Assembly: GCA_035544895.1 (NCBI GenBank)
Contig: DASZZM010000035.1
Coordinates: 124,001 to 188,000 of the forward strand
Length of the DNA stretch: 64,000 nt
Source: JASLEW01 sp035544895
GTDB taxonomy: Bacteria; Acidobacteriota; Thermoanaerobaculia; Multivoradales; UBA5704
Direction: 5' to 3'
Made by a program: the position numbers and the translations under genes. A model generated the notes under the pieces. The model was given only the letters and a program-made list of their open reading frames with translations. It did no database searches and had not been told where the DNA came from. Of this stretch, positions 1 to 29,128 are shown in pieces (position 1 is the first letter of the stretch; each line of letters opens with the position of its first letter).

Positions 1-20195
<20,195 letters not shown>

Positions 20196-20199
<4 letters not shown>

Positions 20200-21686
20200 T
20201 CCCATCCGGCGAGATCCCAGCCGGTCACGCCGTGCGCGAAGACCGTTTTTCCGGCGGCGGCGAGGCTTCGGCCGGCGCCGCGGAGGCGTCCTCGCCGCTG
20301 CCGCTCGCCGGCGCGCTCCGCGCCCGCCATGCCGCGCTGTCCCTAGCGCAGGTGAGCTTCCTCGACTTCGCGGCGCGCGTCCCCGAATGCCTGCGACCCG
20401 AAAGCTATCCCGCCCTGCTGGCGCGGGATGAGGTCATGGAGAGCCCCGTCCAGCCCTGGCCGCTGTTCCTCGCGCCGGGCAAGCGCGCCGAGATGGCGCG
20501 CGCCGGCGTCGGGGTCTGCGCCCTGCTCAGGGACGTTCCCCAGCGCGTTTTCGGCAACGATCCGCAGAGGCTCGCCGAATACTACGGTCTCGACCCGGCC
20601 GCCGCCCTGCTCATCTCGTCGGTCCTGCGCCAGACCGGCGGCATGTCGCACGCGGTGGCGCGCGGCGACTTCCTCGAGACCGCTTCGGGGTTCAAGTGCT
20701 GCGAGTTCAACATCGCCGGCAACCTCGGCGGCTGGCACATTGCGAGGGTGGCCGCGGAGCAGCAGTCCACTCCCGTGGTGCGGCGCTTCCTCGACGAGCA
20801 CGGCCTGACGGTAACGTCGGACGACCCCTTGCGCGACTTGTTCTCGCACCTCGTCGACGACGCGCTGGGCCGCGGGCTGGCGAGCGAGGGGCGGCTCGAC
20901 CTCGCCTTTACCTGCGAACCCGGCAAGGAGCCGGCCGAGATGCTACGCCGCTACATGGACGAGCAGTACCGCGCCGTGCTGGCCGAGAAGGCCCCCGAGG
21001 TCGCCGGCGCGGTCATCGCGTGCCTGGGCGACGCCCTGGCGGCCGGCGACGGTGTGCTGCGGCTCGGCGGGCGGCGCATCCACCTGGTCATCGACATGGA
21101 CCCCATGACCACCTACAGGCCGGTCTTCGTCGCGCTGATGGCGAACACGGCGCGTGTCTTCAACGGGCCGGCGAGCGCCATCGTGAGCGACAAGCTGAAC
21201 CTGGCGCTTCTCTCGGAGCTGCAGGACTCCGAGCTCTTCGACGCCGCCGAGAGGGAGACGATCCGCGCCCACGTCCCCTGGACGCGGCGGGTCGCCGACG
21301 ATTTCGTCGACTACTCCGGAGAGCGGGCCTACCTGCCCGACCTGCTCGACGCCGAGCGCGCCAGGCTGGTCCTCAAGGCCGGCCTGGGCTGGCACGGCTC
21401 GGGCGTCCACTCCGGCCGTCTCACCGCGCCGGCGCGGTGGCAGGAGCTGGTGAGGACCGCCCTGGCCGAACGCGGCTGGGTGATCCAGGAACGCCTGGAG
21501 CCGCTCTCCTATGTCTTCCAGATGCCCGGGGGCGGCGCCGACCTGCATGACGTGGTGTGGGGACTTTTCGTCTTCGGCAGCCGCTTCGGCGGCGCCTGGC
21601 TGCGCGTCAATCCCAGCGGCCGCGACGACGTCGTCAACTGCGCGCGCGGCGCGCGGGTGTCCATCTGTTTCGGGGTGGAGCAATGA
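20196..21686 (+). CDS. Circularly permuted ATP-grasp-like protein (NRPS tailoring)
   Basis: The 496-residue protein starts at an ATG overlapping the NRPS stop by four bases, with GGAGG six bases upstream, so the two are translationally coupled. The C-terminal half (VLKAGLGWHGSGVHSGRL, then ALAERGWVIQERLEP) resembles the glycine-rich loop and QE segment of circularly permuted ATP-grasp proteins, the fold of glutathionylspermidine synthase. Near the middle it has HLVIDMDPMTTYRPVF and SDKLNLALLSELQ. Such enzymes join a carboxylate to an amine with ATP, so a role in amide formation or capping of the peptide is possible. The exact reaction cannot be inferred. No signal peptide is seen, so it should be cytosolic. 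Confidence 0.6.
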
Positions 21687-21701
21687 GCCCGGCAGGCACC
21701 T

Positions 21702-21757
21702 GGCGGCGGTCAGCGCGGATGGCGGCGGTCAGCGCGGATGGCGGCGGACAGCGGCGG
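21702..21757 (+). repeat. 19-bp tandem repeat between ATP-grasp and haloperoxidase genes
   Basis: Two exact 19-base copies (21702-21720 and 21721-21739, GGCGGCGGTCAGCGCGGAT) are followed by a degenerate partial copy. They occupy part of the 195-base gap between two co-oriented genes. I see no promoter in this gap. Confidence 0.85.
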
Positions 21758-21881
21758 CCGGTCCTGGCGGGCGCCGGCGATGTCTCCGTTTGGCGGACCG
21801 CCCGCACATTCGAGGTGAGACGAGTCCTTCATCCCGTCCAAGCCCGCCTCCAATCGCACCCGATCGGCAAGGAGATGGATC

Positions 21882-23645
21882 ATGAAACCCAATGACAGAA
21901 CCGCCGGGGCAGAGCCGGCTCGACCGTTTGATCCGGGATGCGGGCGCGGGATCAGCCGGCGCGGATTCCTCGGCGGCGTGGGCGGCGCGGCAGCGGCTCT
22001 GGCCGTGGGCCCAGGCGCGCTCGAGCCCCTCGCCTTCGCCGCCGGCGCCTCCCCCGCCGCGTCCGCGACGGCCGCGACGGCCGCATCGGGGGCGCCAGAG
22101 ATCGGGCATGGCGCCGGCGGCCAGCGCCGCGAGGCGGCCTACCAGTACCGCCTCGCGGCGGCCCGGGCCGAGCGCGACGTCGAGGTGCCGCGGCAGGCCG
22201 GCAACGGCGACGAGGAGCGCTATCCCAGCCGCATCGGCTGCTTCAGCAAGGCGCTGCCCCACAATGCTTTCGGCGAGGCCGACCCGGCTGCCTACGACGC
22301 TCTCATCAAGGCCCTGAGGTCGGGTGATCCCGATCGCTTCGAGGAGGTCCCCCTGGGCGCGAAGATGCGGCTCGCCTCGCCGCTGTCGGGCCTGGCCTAC
22401 GACCTGGAGGGGACCGATTCCTGCCAGCTCTCCATCCCCCCCGCGCCCGCGCTGGCCTGCGCCGAGGCCGCGGGCGAGCAGGTCGAGGTGTACTGGATGG
22501 CGCTGCTGCGCGACGTCGCCTTCGATGACTACGCAACCGACCCGGCCGCCCACGCGGCGGCGGCCAACCTCAATGCGCTCTCCGCGTTCAAGGGTCCCCG
22601 CCAGGGAGGCGCGGTCACCGCGCAGACCCTGTTCCGCGACGACCTGCCGGGCGCCTCGGCCGGCCCCTACCTGTCGCAGTTCATGGTCCGGAGCACCCAG
22701 TTCGGCGCCGAATACCTGGTGCGCCAGGTGCGCACCTTTCTGCCCGGCAGCGATTACCTGACCCGTTACGACGATTGGCTGGCGGCGCAGAACGGCGCCC
22801 CGCAATTCAAGGTGCAGTACGACCCGGTCCGCCGCTACATCCGCAACGGCAGGGACCTGGCGGCCTACGTGCGCCTGGACATGGTCTACCAGGCCTACCT
22901 GGCGGCCTTCCTGATTCTCGCCCAGGCCCCCGATCCCGGCGACGTCCTGACCGGCGGCGGCATCGCCTGCCCCAACAACTCAGGCAATCCCTATGCGCGC
23001 TCGAAGACCATGGGCGCGGCCTGCACCTTCGGCGCGCCTCACTGCATGACCCTGCTGGCCGAGGTGGCGAACCGCGCGCTCAAGGCCGTCTTCTACCAGA
23101 AGTGGTACGTGCACCGCCGGCTGCGCCCCGAGGCCTATGCCGGCCTGGTCCACCACCAGCTCACCGCCAAGCGCTACCCGGCCGTCCTGCACGACGACCT
23201 CCTCGGCTCCCTCGCCCTCGCCCGGGTGCGCGACAAGCACGGCAGCTACCTGCTGCCCCAGGCCTACCCCGAGGGCTCGCCCCCCCACCCTTCCTATGCC
23301 CAGGCCCACAGCTCCGTCGGCGGCGCCTGCGTCACCGTCCTCAAGGCGATGTTCGAAGAGAGATACCCGATGCCGGACCCGAAGGTGGTCAACCGCGACG
23401 GCAGCACCCTGCTGCCCTACACCGGCCCCACCCTCACCGTCGGCGGCGAGCTCAACAAGCTGGCCTCCAACGTCGCGACCGGCCGCAACATCGCCGGCAT
23501 CCACTACCGCTCTGACGCGATCGAGGGCCTGAAGCTCGGCGAAGCGGTGGCCATCAGCATCCTGCGCGACCAGAAGGCGGGCTTCCCCGAGAAGTTCAGC
23601 GGCTTCACCTTCACCAAGTTCGACGGCACGAAGGTCACGGTCTAG
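21882..23645 (+). CDS. Vanadium-dependent haloperoxidase family protein, Tat-exported
   Basis: The 587-residue protein starts at an ATG preceded by AAGGAG (21869-21874). The N-terminus has a twin-arginine signal (SRRGFLGGVGGAAAALAVG), so it is probably folded in the cytosol and exported. The C-terminal half has the vanadate-binding pattern of this family (PAP2 fold): Lys407 with Arg415 in KWYVHRRLRPEAY, His476 in HPSYAQAHSS, and Arg535 with His541 in GRNIAGIHYRSD. The usual PSGH loop, supplying Ser and Gly next to the acid-base His, is replaced by AQAH. Halogen specificity, or activity of any kind, is therefore uncertain. Family members oxidise halide with hydrogen peroxide. It may halogenate or oxidatively modify the peptide outside the cytoplasm. 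Confidence 0.88.
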   Translation: MKPNDRTAGAEPARPFDPGCGRGISRRGFLGGVGGAAAALAVGPGALEPLAFAAGASPAASATAATAASGAPEIGHGAGGQRREAAYQYRLAAARAERDVEVPRQAGNGDEERYPSRIGCFSKALPHNAFGEADPAAYDALIKALRSGDPDRFEEVPLGAKMRLASPLSGLAYDLEGTDSCQLSIPPAPALACAEAAGEQVEVYWMALLRDVAFDDYATDPAAHAAAANLNALSAFKGPRQGGAVTAQTLFRDDLPGASAGPYLSQFMVRSTQFGAEYLVRQVRTFLPGSDYLTRYDDWLAAQNGAPQFKVQYDPVRRYIRNGRDLAAYVRLDMVYQAYLAAFLILAQAPDPGDVLTGGGIACPNNSGNPYARSKTMGAACTFGAPHCMTLLAEVANRALKAVFYQKWYVHRRLRPEAYAGLVHHQLTAKRYPAVLHDDLLGSLALARVRDKHGSYLLPQAYPEGSPPHPSYAQAHSSVGGACVTVLKAMFEERYPMPDPKVVNRDGSTLLPYTGPTLTVGGELNKLASNVATGRNIAGIHYRSDAIEGLKLGEAVAISILRDQKAGFPEKFSGFTFTKFDGTKVTV

Positions 23646-23655
23646 GGACACGCGA

Positions 23656-24681
23656 ATGAAGACCGCCCCGCCTGCGCTCGAGGGCGTGAAAGCGCCGAGC
23701 GGCCCGGCCTATACCCCGCGGCTCGAGGACTGGTATCAGCGCGCGACCGTGCGGGTGAAGCCGCGGCGAATCCTGCGCGAAGAAGAAGAGATGGGGAAAG
23801 TCTACTTTTCCCCGGACCTGCTCCCTTTCGTGCACCACCCCCTGCTGCGCGAGCGCGGTCCACGAATCGAGCGCGAGGTCCTCATCCGGCATCTCTACCA
23901 CTACCTCGGCTTCACCTGCTACCTCGAGCACGAGCTGGTCAACATCGCCGCCCGCCGCATCGCCGGCCGCGACACCGACTTCGAGCTGCCGCCGCAGATG
24001 CTGTTCGACGCGCACAAGCTCTACACCGACGAGGGCTACCACGCCCTGTTCTCCGAGGACATGAAGCTGCAGATCGTGGCCGCCACCGGGGTCTTGCCCC
24101 TGCGCACCGGTCCGCCGCAGTTCCTGCGCTGGCTGCGCCGGCAGCAGGAGGGGCACCCGCCGGAGGCCGCCGCCATCCTCGAGACTTTCGCCGCGGTGGT
24201 GGCCGAGACGCTGATCTCGGCAACCCTCGTCCAGCTGCCGCGCGACGAGCGCGTGGTCACCGCGGTGCGCGAGCTGGTGACCGATCATGCCGAGGACGAA
24301 GCCATCCATCATCACTTCTTCGCCGCGCTCTTCCGCATCGCCTGGCCGCAGCTCTCGGCCCGGCAGCGCGAGATCGTCGCGCCGCTGCTCGCCTCGTTCA
24401 TGCTGGAGTTCCTGCAACCCGACCTGCCCAGCATCCGCCACAATCTGGCCGCCGCCGGCCTGAATCCGCAGGAGACCGAGCTGGTGCTCGCCAGCTCCTA
24501 TCCGCCGGACAAGGTCCTCGACGGCATCCGCCGCACCGCCCGCATGACCCTGCGCCTCTTCGCCACCTGCGGCCTCGACGCCGACCCCCGCGCCGCCGAC
24601 GCCTTCACCGCCGCCGGCCTGTCGCTGTCCGCTATCCCCCCGCTCGAGAAGGGAGATCGGGTCGAGACAACGACCCGGTAG
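23656..24681 (+). CDS. AurF/CmlI-type diiron N-oxygenase
   Basis: The 341-residue protein begins ten bases after the haloperoxidase stop. All seven iron ligands expected from AurF are present with matching spacing: Glu91, Glu126 and His129 (DEGYH), Glu184, and His211, Glu215 and His218 (HAEDEAIH). Family members oxidise an aromatic or amino-acid amine to hydroxylamine, nitroso or nitro groups with dioxygen. Its position makes N-oxidation of a precursor or of the NRPS product likely. No signal peptide is seen. Ligand geometry supports an active oxygenase, but the substrate is unknown. Confidence 0.85.
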   Translation: MKTAPPALEGVKAPSGPAYTPRLEDWYQRATVRVKPRRILREEEEMGKVYFSPDLLPFVHHPLLRERGPRIEREVLIRHLYHYLGFTCYLEHELVNIAARRIAGRDTDFELPPQMLFDAHKLYTDEGYHALFSEDMKLQIVAATGVLPLRTGPPQFLRWLRRQQEGHPPEAAAILETFAAVVAETLISATLVQLPRDERVVTAVRELVTDHAEDEAIHHHFFAALFRIAWPQLSARQREIVAPLLASFMLEFLQPDLPSIRHNLAAAGLNPQETELVLASSYPPDKVLDGIRRTARMTLRLFATCGLDADPRAADAFTAAGLSLSAIPPLEKGDRVETTTR

Positions 24682-24726
24682 CGGCCTGTCTTGAGGTTCA
24701 CGCCCAGCTCGAGGCCGTCCCGAGGT

Positions 24727-27465
24727 TCAGGGGTGAGGTCCGAGATCCTCCAGCAAAGCTTCCAGGTTGGCCTTCGCCGTCTGCGTGGTGGGGTGATCTT
24801 CGCCCAGGCTCGCCTGAAGGATGGTGAGGGCTCTGCGCAGCAGCGGCTCGGCCTCGGCCGGCCGGTTCGTGGCCTGGAGCAGCCGCGCCAGATTGTTGAG
24901 GTCAATGGCAACTTCGGGATGATCGGTCCCGTAGCTTGCTTCATCGATTTGGATGACCCTGCGCATCAGCGGCTCGGCCTCGGTCACTCGGTTCGTGGCC
25001 TGGAGCAGTTGCGCCAGATTGTTGAGTTCTGTGGCGACTCTGGGGTGATCGGTCCCGAGTCTCGCCTCATCGATCTGGAGGGCTCTGCGCAACAGCGGCT
25101 CGGCCTCGGCCAGCCGGTTCGTGGCCTGGAGCAGTGCAGCCAGGTTGTTGAGGCGGATGCCAACTATGGGGTGATCGATCCCGAAACTTGCCTCATCGAT
25201 CTGGAGGGCTCTGCGCATCAGCGGTTCGGCCTCGGCGAGCCGGTTCGTGGCCCGAAGCAGCACCGCCAGGTTGTTGAGATCTCTGGCGACCTCGGGTTGA
25301 TCGATCCCGAAGGTTGCCTCATCGATCTGGAGGGCTCTGCGCATCAGTGGCTCGGCTTCGGCCAGCCGGTTCGTGGCCTGGAGCAGCTGCGCCAGGTTGT
25401 TGAGGTCTCTGGCGACTGCGGGGTGATCGGTCCCGAAGTTTGCCTCATCGATCTGAAGAGCCTTGCGCATCAGCCGCTCGGCCTCGACCAGACGGTTCGT
25501 GGCCTTGAGCAGCGCAGCCAAGTTGTTGAGACCTGTGGCGACTTCCGGGTGATCGGTCCCGTACCTTGCCTCGTTGATCCGGAGAGCTCTGCGCATCAGG
25601 ACCTCTGCCTCTGCCAGCCGGTTCGTGTCCTCGAGCAACTGCGCCAGGTTATTGAGGTGGACAGCAACTCTGGGGTGATCGGTCCCGAGTCTCGCCTCGT
25701 CGATCTGGAGGGCTCTTCGCTTCAGCGGCTCTGCCTCGCGATAGAGGGCCTTCGCGTGAAGAAGCGTCGCTAATCTGCTCATCAACGTGGTCGCCTCCTC
25801 CGGGCAACCGGCGTCTTTCGCGAACCCCAGGATCTCTGCCGCATGGGAACGGAGGAGGTCCCATGTCGGCCAGGTGCGGACGTCGCCCGAACCGGACGGC
25901 GCGTGCTCGTCGACCAGCCGCAGCGACAGCTCGATCCACTCCCGCCGCCGCTCCGCGGGGATCCTCCCCCGGACAACCTCCTGGACCATCCCGTGGACCG
26001 TGAAGGTCCCCTCCTGCCAAGAGATCAGGCTGTAGCCGGCAAGTGCCTCCATGGCCTCCGGGACGTCGGGCTCGCCGGGAGCTCCCTGCCCGGTCTCGCC
26101 GCACAGCAGGCCGCTGGCCTCCCCGAGGATCGCCCTCCCCTGCTCGAACATGCGGACCGGGATCGGGTCCCGGGCAAGAAAGGCGGAGAGGCGCAGCAGC
26201 GCGCTTGCGGCCGGCCCGAGGGCATCGAAGCTGCGCTGCCAGGTCACCGCCACCGGCTCCGGATAGGCCATGACCAGGGGATCGAACCAGGCCAGCACCT
26301 TCTGCCGCTCGCGCGACCAGGCCACCAGGTAATCGGCGAAACTCATCCGGCGCTGCGCGATGTAGGCCGCCGCCTGCTCGAGCGCCAGGGGGAGCCCGCC
26401 AAGGAGCGCGGCAAGGCGCTCGGCGTTCTCGGCGTCGTCTGCGCGCTCGCCGCGCGGTCCCGCGGTCCGTTCGAGAAGGAAGCGCACCGCCTCCTCGGCC
26501 GGGAGCTTCTCGAGCTCCTCGGCGCGCAGGGCCGGTCCCCAGCGGGTCCATCGCGAGGTCACCAGGACGTGCCCGGCCGCGAGACGCGGCAGCAGCTCCG
26601 AGACGGCCGCCGCCGCTTCCTGGGTATCGACGTTGTCGAGGATGAGCAACCACCCCTGACCCTCTTGCAACCAGCGCAGCACCGCCCCGACGGTCTCATC
26701 CTCCTGCGGCGCCTGCCGCTCCGGGAGGTTGAGCAAGTCAGCCGCGGCCAGCGCGGCAAGGCCTCGCCGCAGCCCCTCGCGCGAATCGGCGCGCACGAAG
26801 AGCGCCGCCTGGTACCGCCAGCCGTAGCGCCAGGCATACTCGACCGCGAGCCGGGTCTTGCCGATCCCGCCGAGACCGGAGAGCACCTGGTTCTGCGCGA
26901 TCGCCGCGCTGCCCCGGCGGTCGAGGTCAGCCGCCAGGTGCAGCAGCTCCTCTTCCCGCCCCTTGAACAGCCCGCCGAGCGACAAGTACGGCAGGTTGTG
27001 CCGGGCTGGCCCATGCCCTGCCGCCCGGCCATGCCCCGCCGCCTCCTCGACCTTCTCTCCCTTGACCCCCCACACCAGCCGATCGATCCCCTCCCGCGTG
27101 ACACCCCGGCGCAGGTCGACCCAGGTGAACTGGAGAAGGAAGAGAGGGAGCTTGGGCTTCTCCGGCGCCCCCGGCAGCAGCACCGGAATGACCGGCAGGT
27201 TGCGCTCCACGCTGCCATCGATCGAGGCGCGCATCTCCGGAGTCTGCCAGGGACCGAATCCGTCTTTCCCAACGAGCACCGCCGTCGTCCGCGCCGTCTC
27301 CAGGATCTCCTCGAGCGCCTCCTGCCAGCGCCGGCCCGGGATGAGCTCCCAGGCGTCGAGCCACGGCCGCAGCCCTCGCTCCTTCAGGGCCCGGGCGATC
27401 TCGAGCACCGCGTCCTTGTCCTGGCTGTTGTGGCTGAGGAAGACGTCGAACTGCGCCTCGGGCAT
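24727..27465 (-). CDS. TIR-STAND-TPR protein, predicted conflict/defence receptor
   Basis: The 912-residue protein has three parts. An N-terminal TIR domain (about 1-135) carries SHNSQDKD, WELIPGRRW and PWQTPEM, with Glu77 four residues after Trp73 as in catalytic TIR NADases. A STAND/NB-ARC ATPase (about 165-560) has a P-loop GLGGIGKT at 197-204 and LLILDNVD at 273-280. The C-terminal part has about eight 42-residue TPRs of the kinesin-light-chain type. This resembles bacterial NLR-like antiphage proteins, in which repeats sense a ligand, the ATPase oligomerises and TIR consumes NAD. AAGGGA lies nine bases before the ATG. It points against the NRPS operon and faces the diiron oxygenase gene tail to tail. 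Defence function is inference. Confidence 0.88.
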   Translation of the reverse strand: MPEAQFDVFLSHNSQDKDAVLEIARALKERGLRPWLDAWELIPGRRWQEALEEILETARTTAVLVGKDGFGPWQTPEMRASIDGSVERNLPVIPVLLPGAPEKPKLPLFLLQFTWVDLRRGVTREGIDRLVWGVKGEKVEEAAGHGRAAGHGPARHNLPYLSLGGLFKGREEELLHLAADLDRRGSAAIAQNQVLSGLGGIGKTRLAVEYAWRYGWRYQAALFVRADSREGLRRGLAALAAADLLNLPERQAPQEDETVGAVLRWLQEGQGWLLILDNVDTQEAAAAVSELLPRLAAGHVLVTSRWTRWGPALRAEELEKLPAEEAVRFLLERTAGPRGERADDAENAERLAALLGGLPLALEQAAAYIAQRRMSFADYLVAWSRERQKVLAWFDPLVMAYPEPVAVTWQRSFDALGPAASALLRLSAFLARDPIPVRMFEQGRAILGEASGLLCGETGQGAPGEPDVPEAMEALAGYSLISWQEGTFTVHGMVQEVVRGRIPAERRREWIELSLRLVDEHAPSGSGDVRTWPTWDLLRSHAAEILGFAKDAGCPEEATTLMSRLATLLHAKALYREAEPLKRRALQIDEARLGTDHPRVAVHLNNLAQLLEDTNRLAEAEVLMRRALRINEARYGTDHPEVATGLNNLAALLKATNRLVEAERLMRKALQIDEANFGTDHPAVARDLNNLAQLLQATNRLAEAEPLMRRALQIDEATFGIDQPEVARDLNNLAVLLRATNRLAEAEPLMRRALQIDEASFGIDHPIVGIRLNNLAALLQATNRLAEAEPLLRRALQIDEARLGTDHPRVATELNNLAQLLQATNRVTEAEPLMRRVIQIDEASYGTDHPEVAIDLNNLARLLQATNRPAEAEPLLRRALTILQASLGEDHPTTQTAKANLEALLEDLGPHP
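24790..25745 (-). repeat. 126-bp tandem DNA repeats encoding TPRs
   Basis: CGGTTCGTGGC recurs about every 126 bases from near 24863 to 25620, and neighbouring units are highly alike at DNA level. Each unit encodes one 42-residue TPR (LNNLAQLLQATNRLAEAEPL followed by a linker). Such similarity suggests recent unit duplication or gene conversion and a sensor array that can change length. Confidence 0.9.
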
Positions 27466-27548
27466 CTGAACGATCCCTTCGGGCTCTCTCTCAGAGCCGG
27501 CCGCGTGGGGTGATACCCGAAGAGTATCAGCTCAAAGCCTCGACCCAC

Positions 27549-27568
27549 GTTCGAATCCCGTCTCCCCC
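27549..27568 (+). other. tRNA 3'-end-like fragment
   Basis: GTTCGAATCCCGTCTCCCCC resembles the T loop, 3' T stem and acceptor strand of a tRNA. No 5' half or cloverleaf can be built from the flanking bases, so it is not a tRNA gene. It could be a relic attachment site next to the TIR-STAND gene, or chance. Confidence 0.3.
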
Positions 27569-27571
27569 TGG

Positions 27572-27600
27572 CCGTTTCCGTTAGGCCTTGCGACTATAAT
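27572..27600 (+). promoter_or_regulatory. Putative promoter for the small membrane protein gene
   Basis: A perfect TATAAT lies at 27595-27600, about 73 bases before the ATG at 27674. The -35 region is poor. The local sequence is more AT-rich than the rest of the window. Confidence 0.35.
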
Positions 27601-27673
27601 AGTAAGTCGAAGTTGCCCTGATGTTCGACTTGTCCGCGCTTTGGTCAGTCCGTGCGCGTGGAGAGTTCACGAG

Positions 27674-28258
27674 ATGGAAGCAGACTTGGATCTCGCGGCA
27701 AGATATCGGAGCTGGGAGACCGACGACCTGGTGCGGGCTGCCACGGTCGAGGCAGAAAGCTATACGCCGGAAGCTCTGGAGGCGATTGGCCGGGAGCTGG
27801 GGCGGCGCGGCCACTCGACCGATCCGGCCTCGTTGACGGTAGCTGGTCTGCGCCCTGCCACAGAAGAAGCTCCAAGAGGACTTGGGGGGCTTCTCCTCGT
27901 GCTGATCATCGTGCTTGCCTGCAACTCGGTTGTGGCGCTTGTCTATGGCGCCGACGTCTTCGACGCGTCGCATAGCCTGTTCGATCGTCTGACTGCTGCT
28001 GGTGCGGCGTGCATCGGGGCCTACGGGATACTCTGCTGCGTCCTGCTGCTGCGCAAAGATCGGCGCGCACCGAGTCGTGCCGCGGGATGGTTCGTCTCGT
28101 CGGCCGTCCTTGCAATCGTGGTCTCTCTCTACAAGTATTTCGTCGCAGGATCTCTGGACCCGATTATGTTTACGTTCATCAACACCGGGATCTGGCTGAC
28201 CTACCTTTCGAAGTCGAAGAGAATCAAAGCCACATACGGCATCTCGGCAGAGTGGTAG
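27674..28258 (+). CDS. DUF2569-like small membrane protein
   Basis: The 194-residue protein starts at ATG 27674, with GGAGAG nine bases upstream; an in-frame TTG at 27641 lacks a ribosome binding site. A soluble N-terminal segment of about 70 residues is followed by four hydrophobic helices (GGLLLVLIIVLAC, then AGAACIGAYGILCCVLLL, FVSSAVLAIVVSLYKYF and FTFINTGIWLTYL). It ends KSKRIKATYG, which resembles the end of DUF2569 proteins. Function is unknown. Base composition is visibly less GC-rich than its neighbours, hinting at separate ancestry. It is transcribed away from the TIR-STAND gene. Confidence 0.7.
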   Translation: MEADLDLAARYRSWETDDLVRAATVEAESYTPEALEAIGRELGRRGHSTDPASLTVAGLRPATEEAPRGLGGLLLVLIIVLACNSVVALVYGADVFDASHSLFDRLTAAGAACIGAYGILCCVLLLRKDRRAPSRAAGWFVSSAVLAIVVSLYKYFVAGSLDPIMFTFINTGIWLTYLSKSKRIKATYGISAEW

Positions 28259-28312
28259 CCCGGCTCGCGAGTAGTCGTCAAGGACGACGACCGCAGTTGA
28301 AGGCTGAAGGCT

Positions 28313-29089
28313 CTAGATCCCCATCGCCGCGCCGCCGTCGACTTCGAGGGTGCGGCCGGTGAAGAAGTCGCATTCGATCACGAAGCGCACCGCCTGCCAG
28401 ACCTCCTCGGGCTTGCCGATGCGGCCCAGCGGGATGCCGGCGACCAGCCGGTCCAGGGCCTCGCCCGAGATGGCATCCAGGATCGGCGTGTCGATCACGC
28501 CGGGCGCCACGCCGCCTACGCGGATGCCGCGCGGCGCGAGCTCCAGCGCCCAGGTGCGGGTGCAGGCATCGAGACCCGCCTTCGCCGAGGAATAGCTCGA
28601 CTGCCCGGCGTTGCCGGCGCGCGCCAGCGACGAGATGTTGACGATGACCGCGCCGTCGGAGCCGGCTGCGCCGCCGGCGAGCACCCGGGCGGCGAACTCG
28701 CGCGCCATCAAGAACTGGCCGGTCAGGTTGACCTCGAGGACCTGGCGCCATTGCACCGCGGGCAGCTTGTGAAACTCCTCGCCGCTGCCGGCGACCAGCA
28801 AGCCGTCGCGCAGGATGCCGGCGTTGTTGATCAGGACGTTGAGCCCCGGCATCTGCGCCGCGGCGGCCTCGACGAAGGAGACGACCGAGGCCTCGTCCGC
28901 CACGTCGAGGCCCGCCACCGCCAGGCTGCCCGGCAGCCCTTGCGCGGCTGTCCTCAGATCGCGCAGCCCCGCCCGGTTCACGTCCCCGGCGACCACCGCG
29001 CCGCCGGCCGCCGCGATGGCCAGGGCGAAATGGCGCCCCAGGCCCCGGGCCGCACCGGTCACGATGGCGCGGGCGGTGTCGAGGCGCAT
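28313..29089 (-). CDS. SDR-family oxidoreductase (FabG-like)
   Basis: The 258-residue classical short-chain dehydrogenase has TGAARGLGR for dinucleotide binding, NNAG, and the Ser-Tyr-Lys triad in NISSLA and YSSAK. The C-terminus (FFTGRTLEVDGGAAMGI) is typical of FabG and acetoacetyl-CoA reductase relatives that reduce 3-oxoacyl substrates or oxidise alcohols with NAD(P)H. It lies 39 bases downstream of the ADOP permease on the same strand. A role in the NRPS pathway is possible, but nothing in the sequence requires it. Confidence 0.9.
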   Translation of the reverse strand: MRLDTARAIVTGAARGLGRHFALAIAAAGGAVVAGDVNRAGLRDLRTAAQGLPGSLAVAGLDVADEASVVSFVEAAAAQMPGLNVLINNAGILRDGLLVAGSGEEFHKLPAVQWRQVLEVNLTGQFLMAREFAARVLAGGAAGSDGAVIVNISSLARAGNAGQSSYSSAKAGLDACTRTWALELAPRGIRVGGVAPGVIDTPILDAISGEALDRLVAGIPLGRIGKPEEVWQAVRFVIECDFFTGRTLEVDGGAAMGI

Positions 29090-29128
29090 GGCGCGGCAGC
29101 CAGGGCGGCGGGGGCGATTTGTCGGAGG

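Noticed and set aside
24800..25760. CRISPR array
   Set aside because: The regular repeats are 126-bp coding units for TPRs, without spacers of unrelated sequence.
27541..27600. Functional tRNA gene
   Set aside because: Only a T-arm-like and acceptor-like 3' portion is present; no matching 5' acceptor strand, D arm or anticodon arm can be found.
28274..28288. Hairpin GTCGTC-AAG-GACGAC between convergent genes as a terminator
   Set aside because: A 6-bp stem without a T-run is too weak to call in this base composition.
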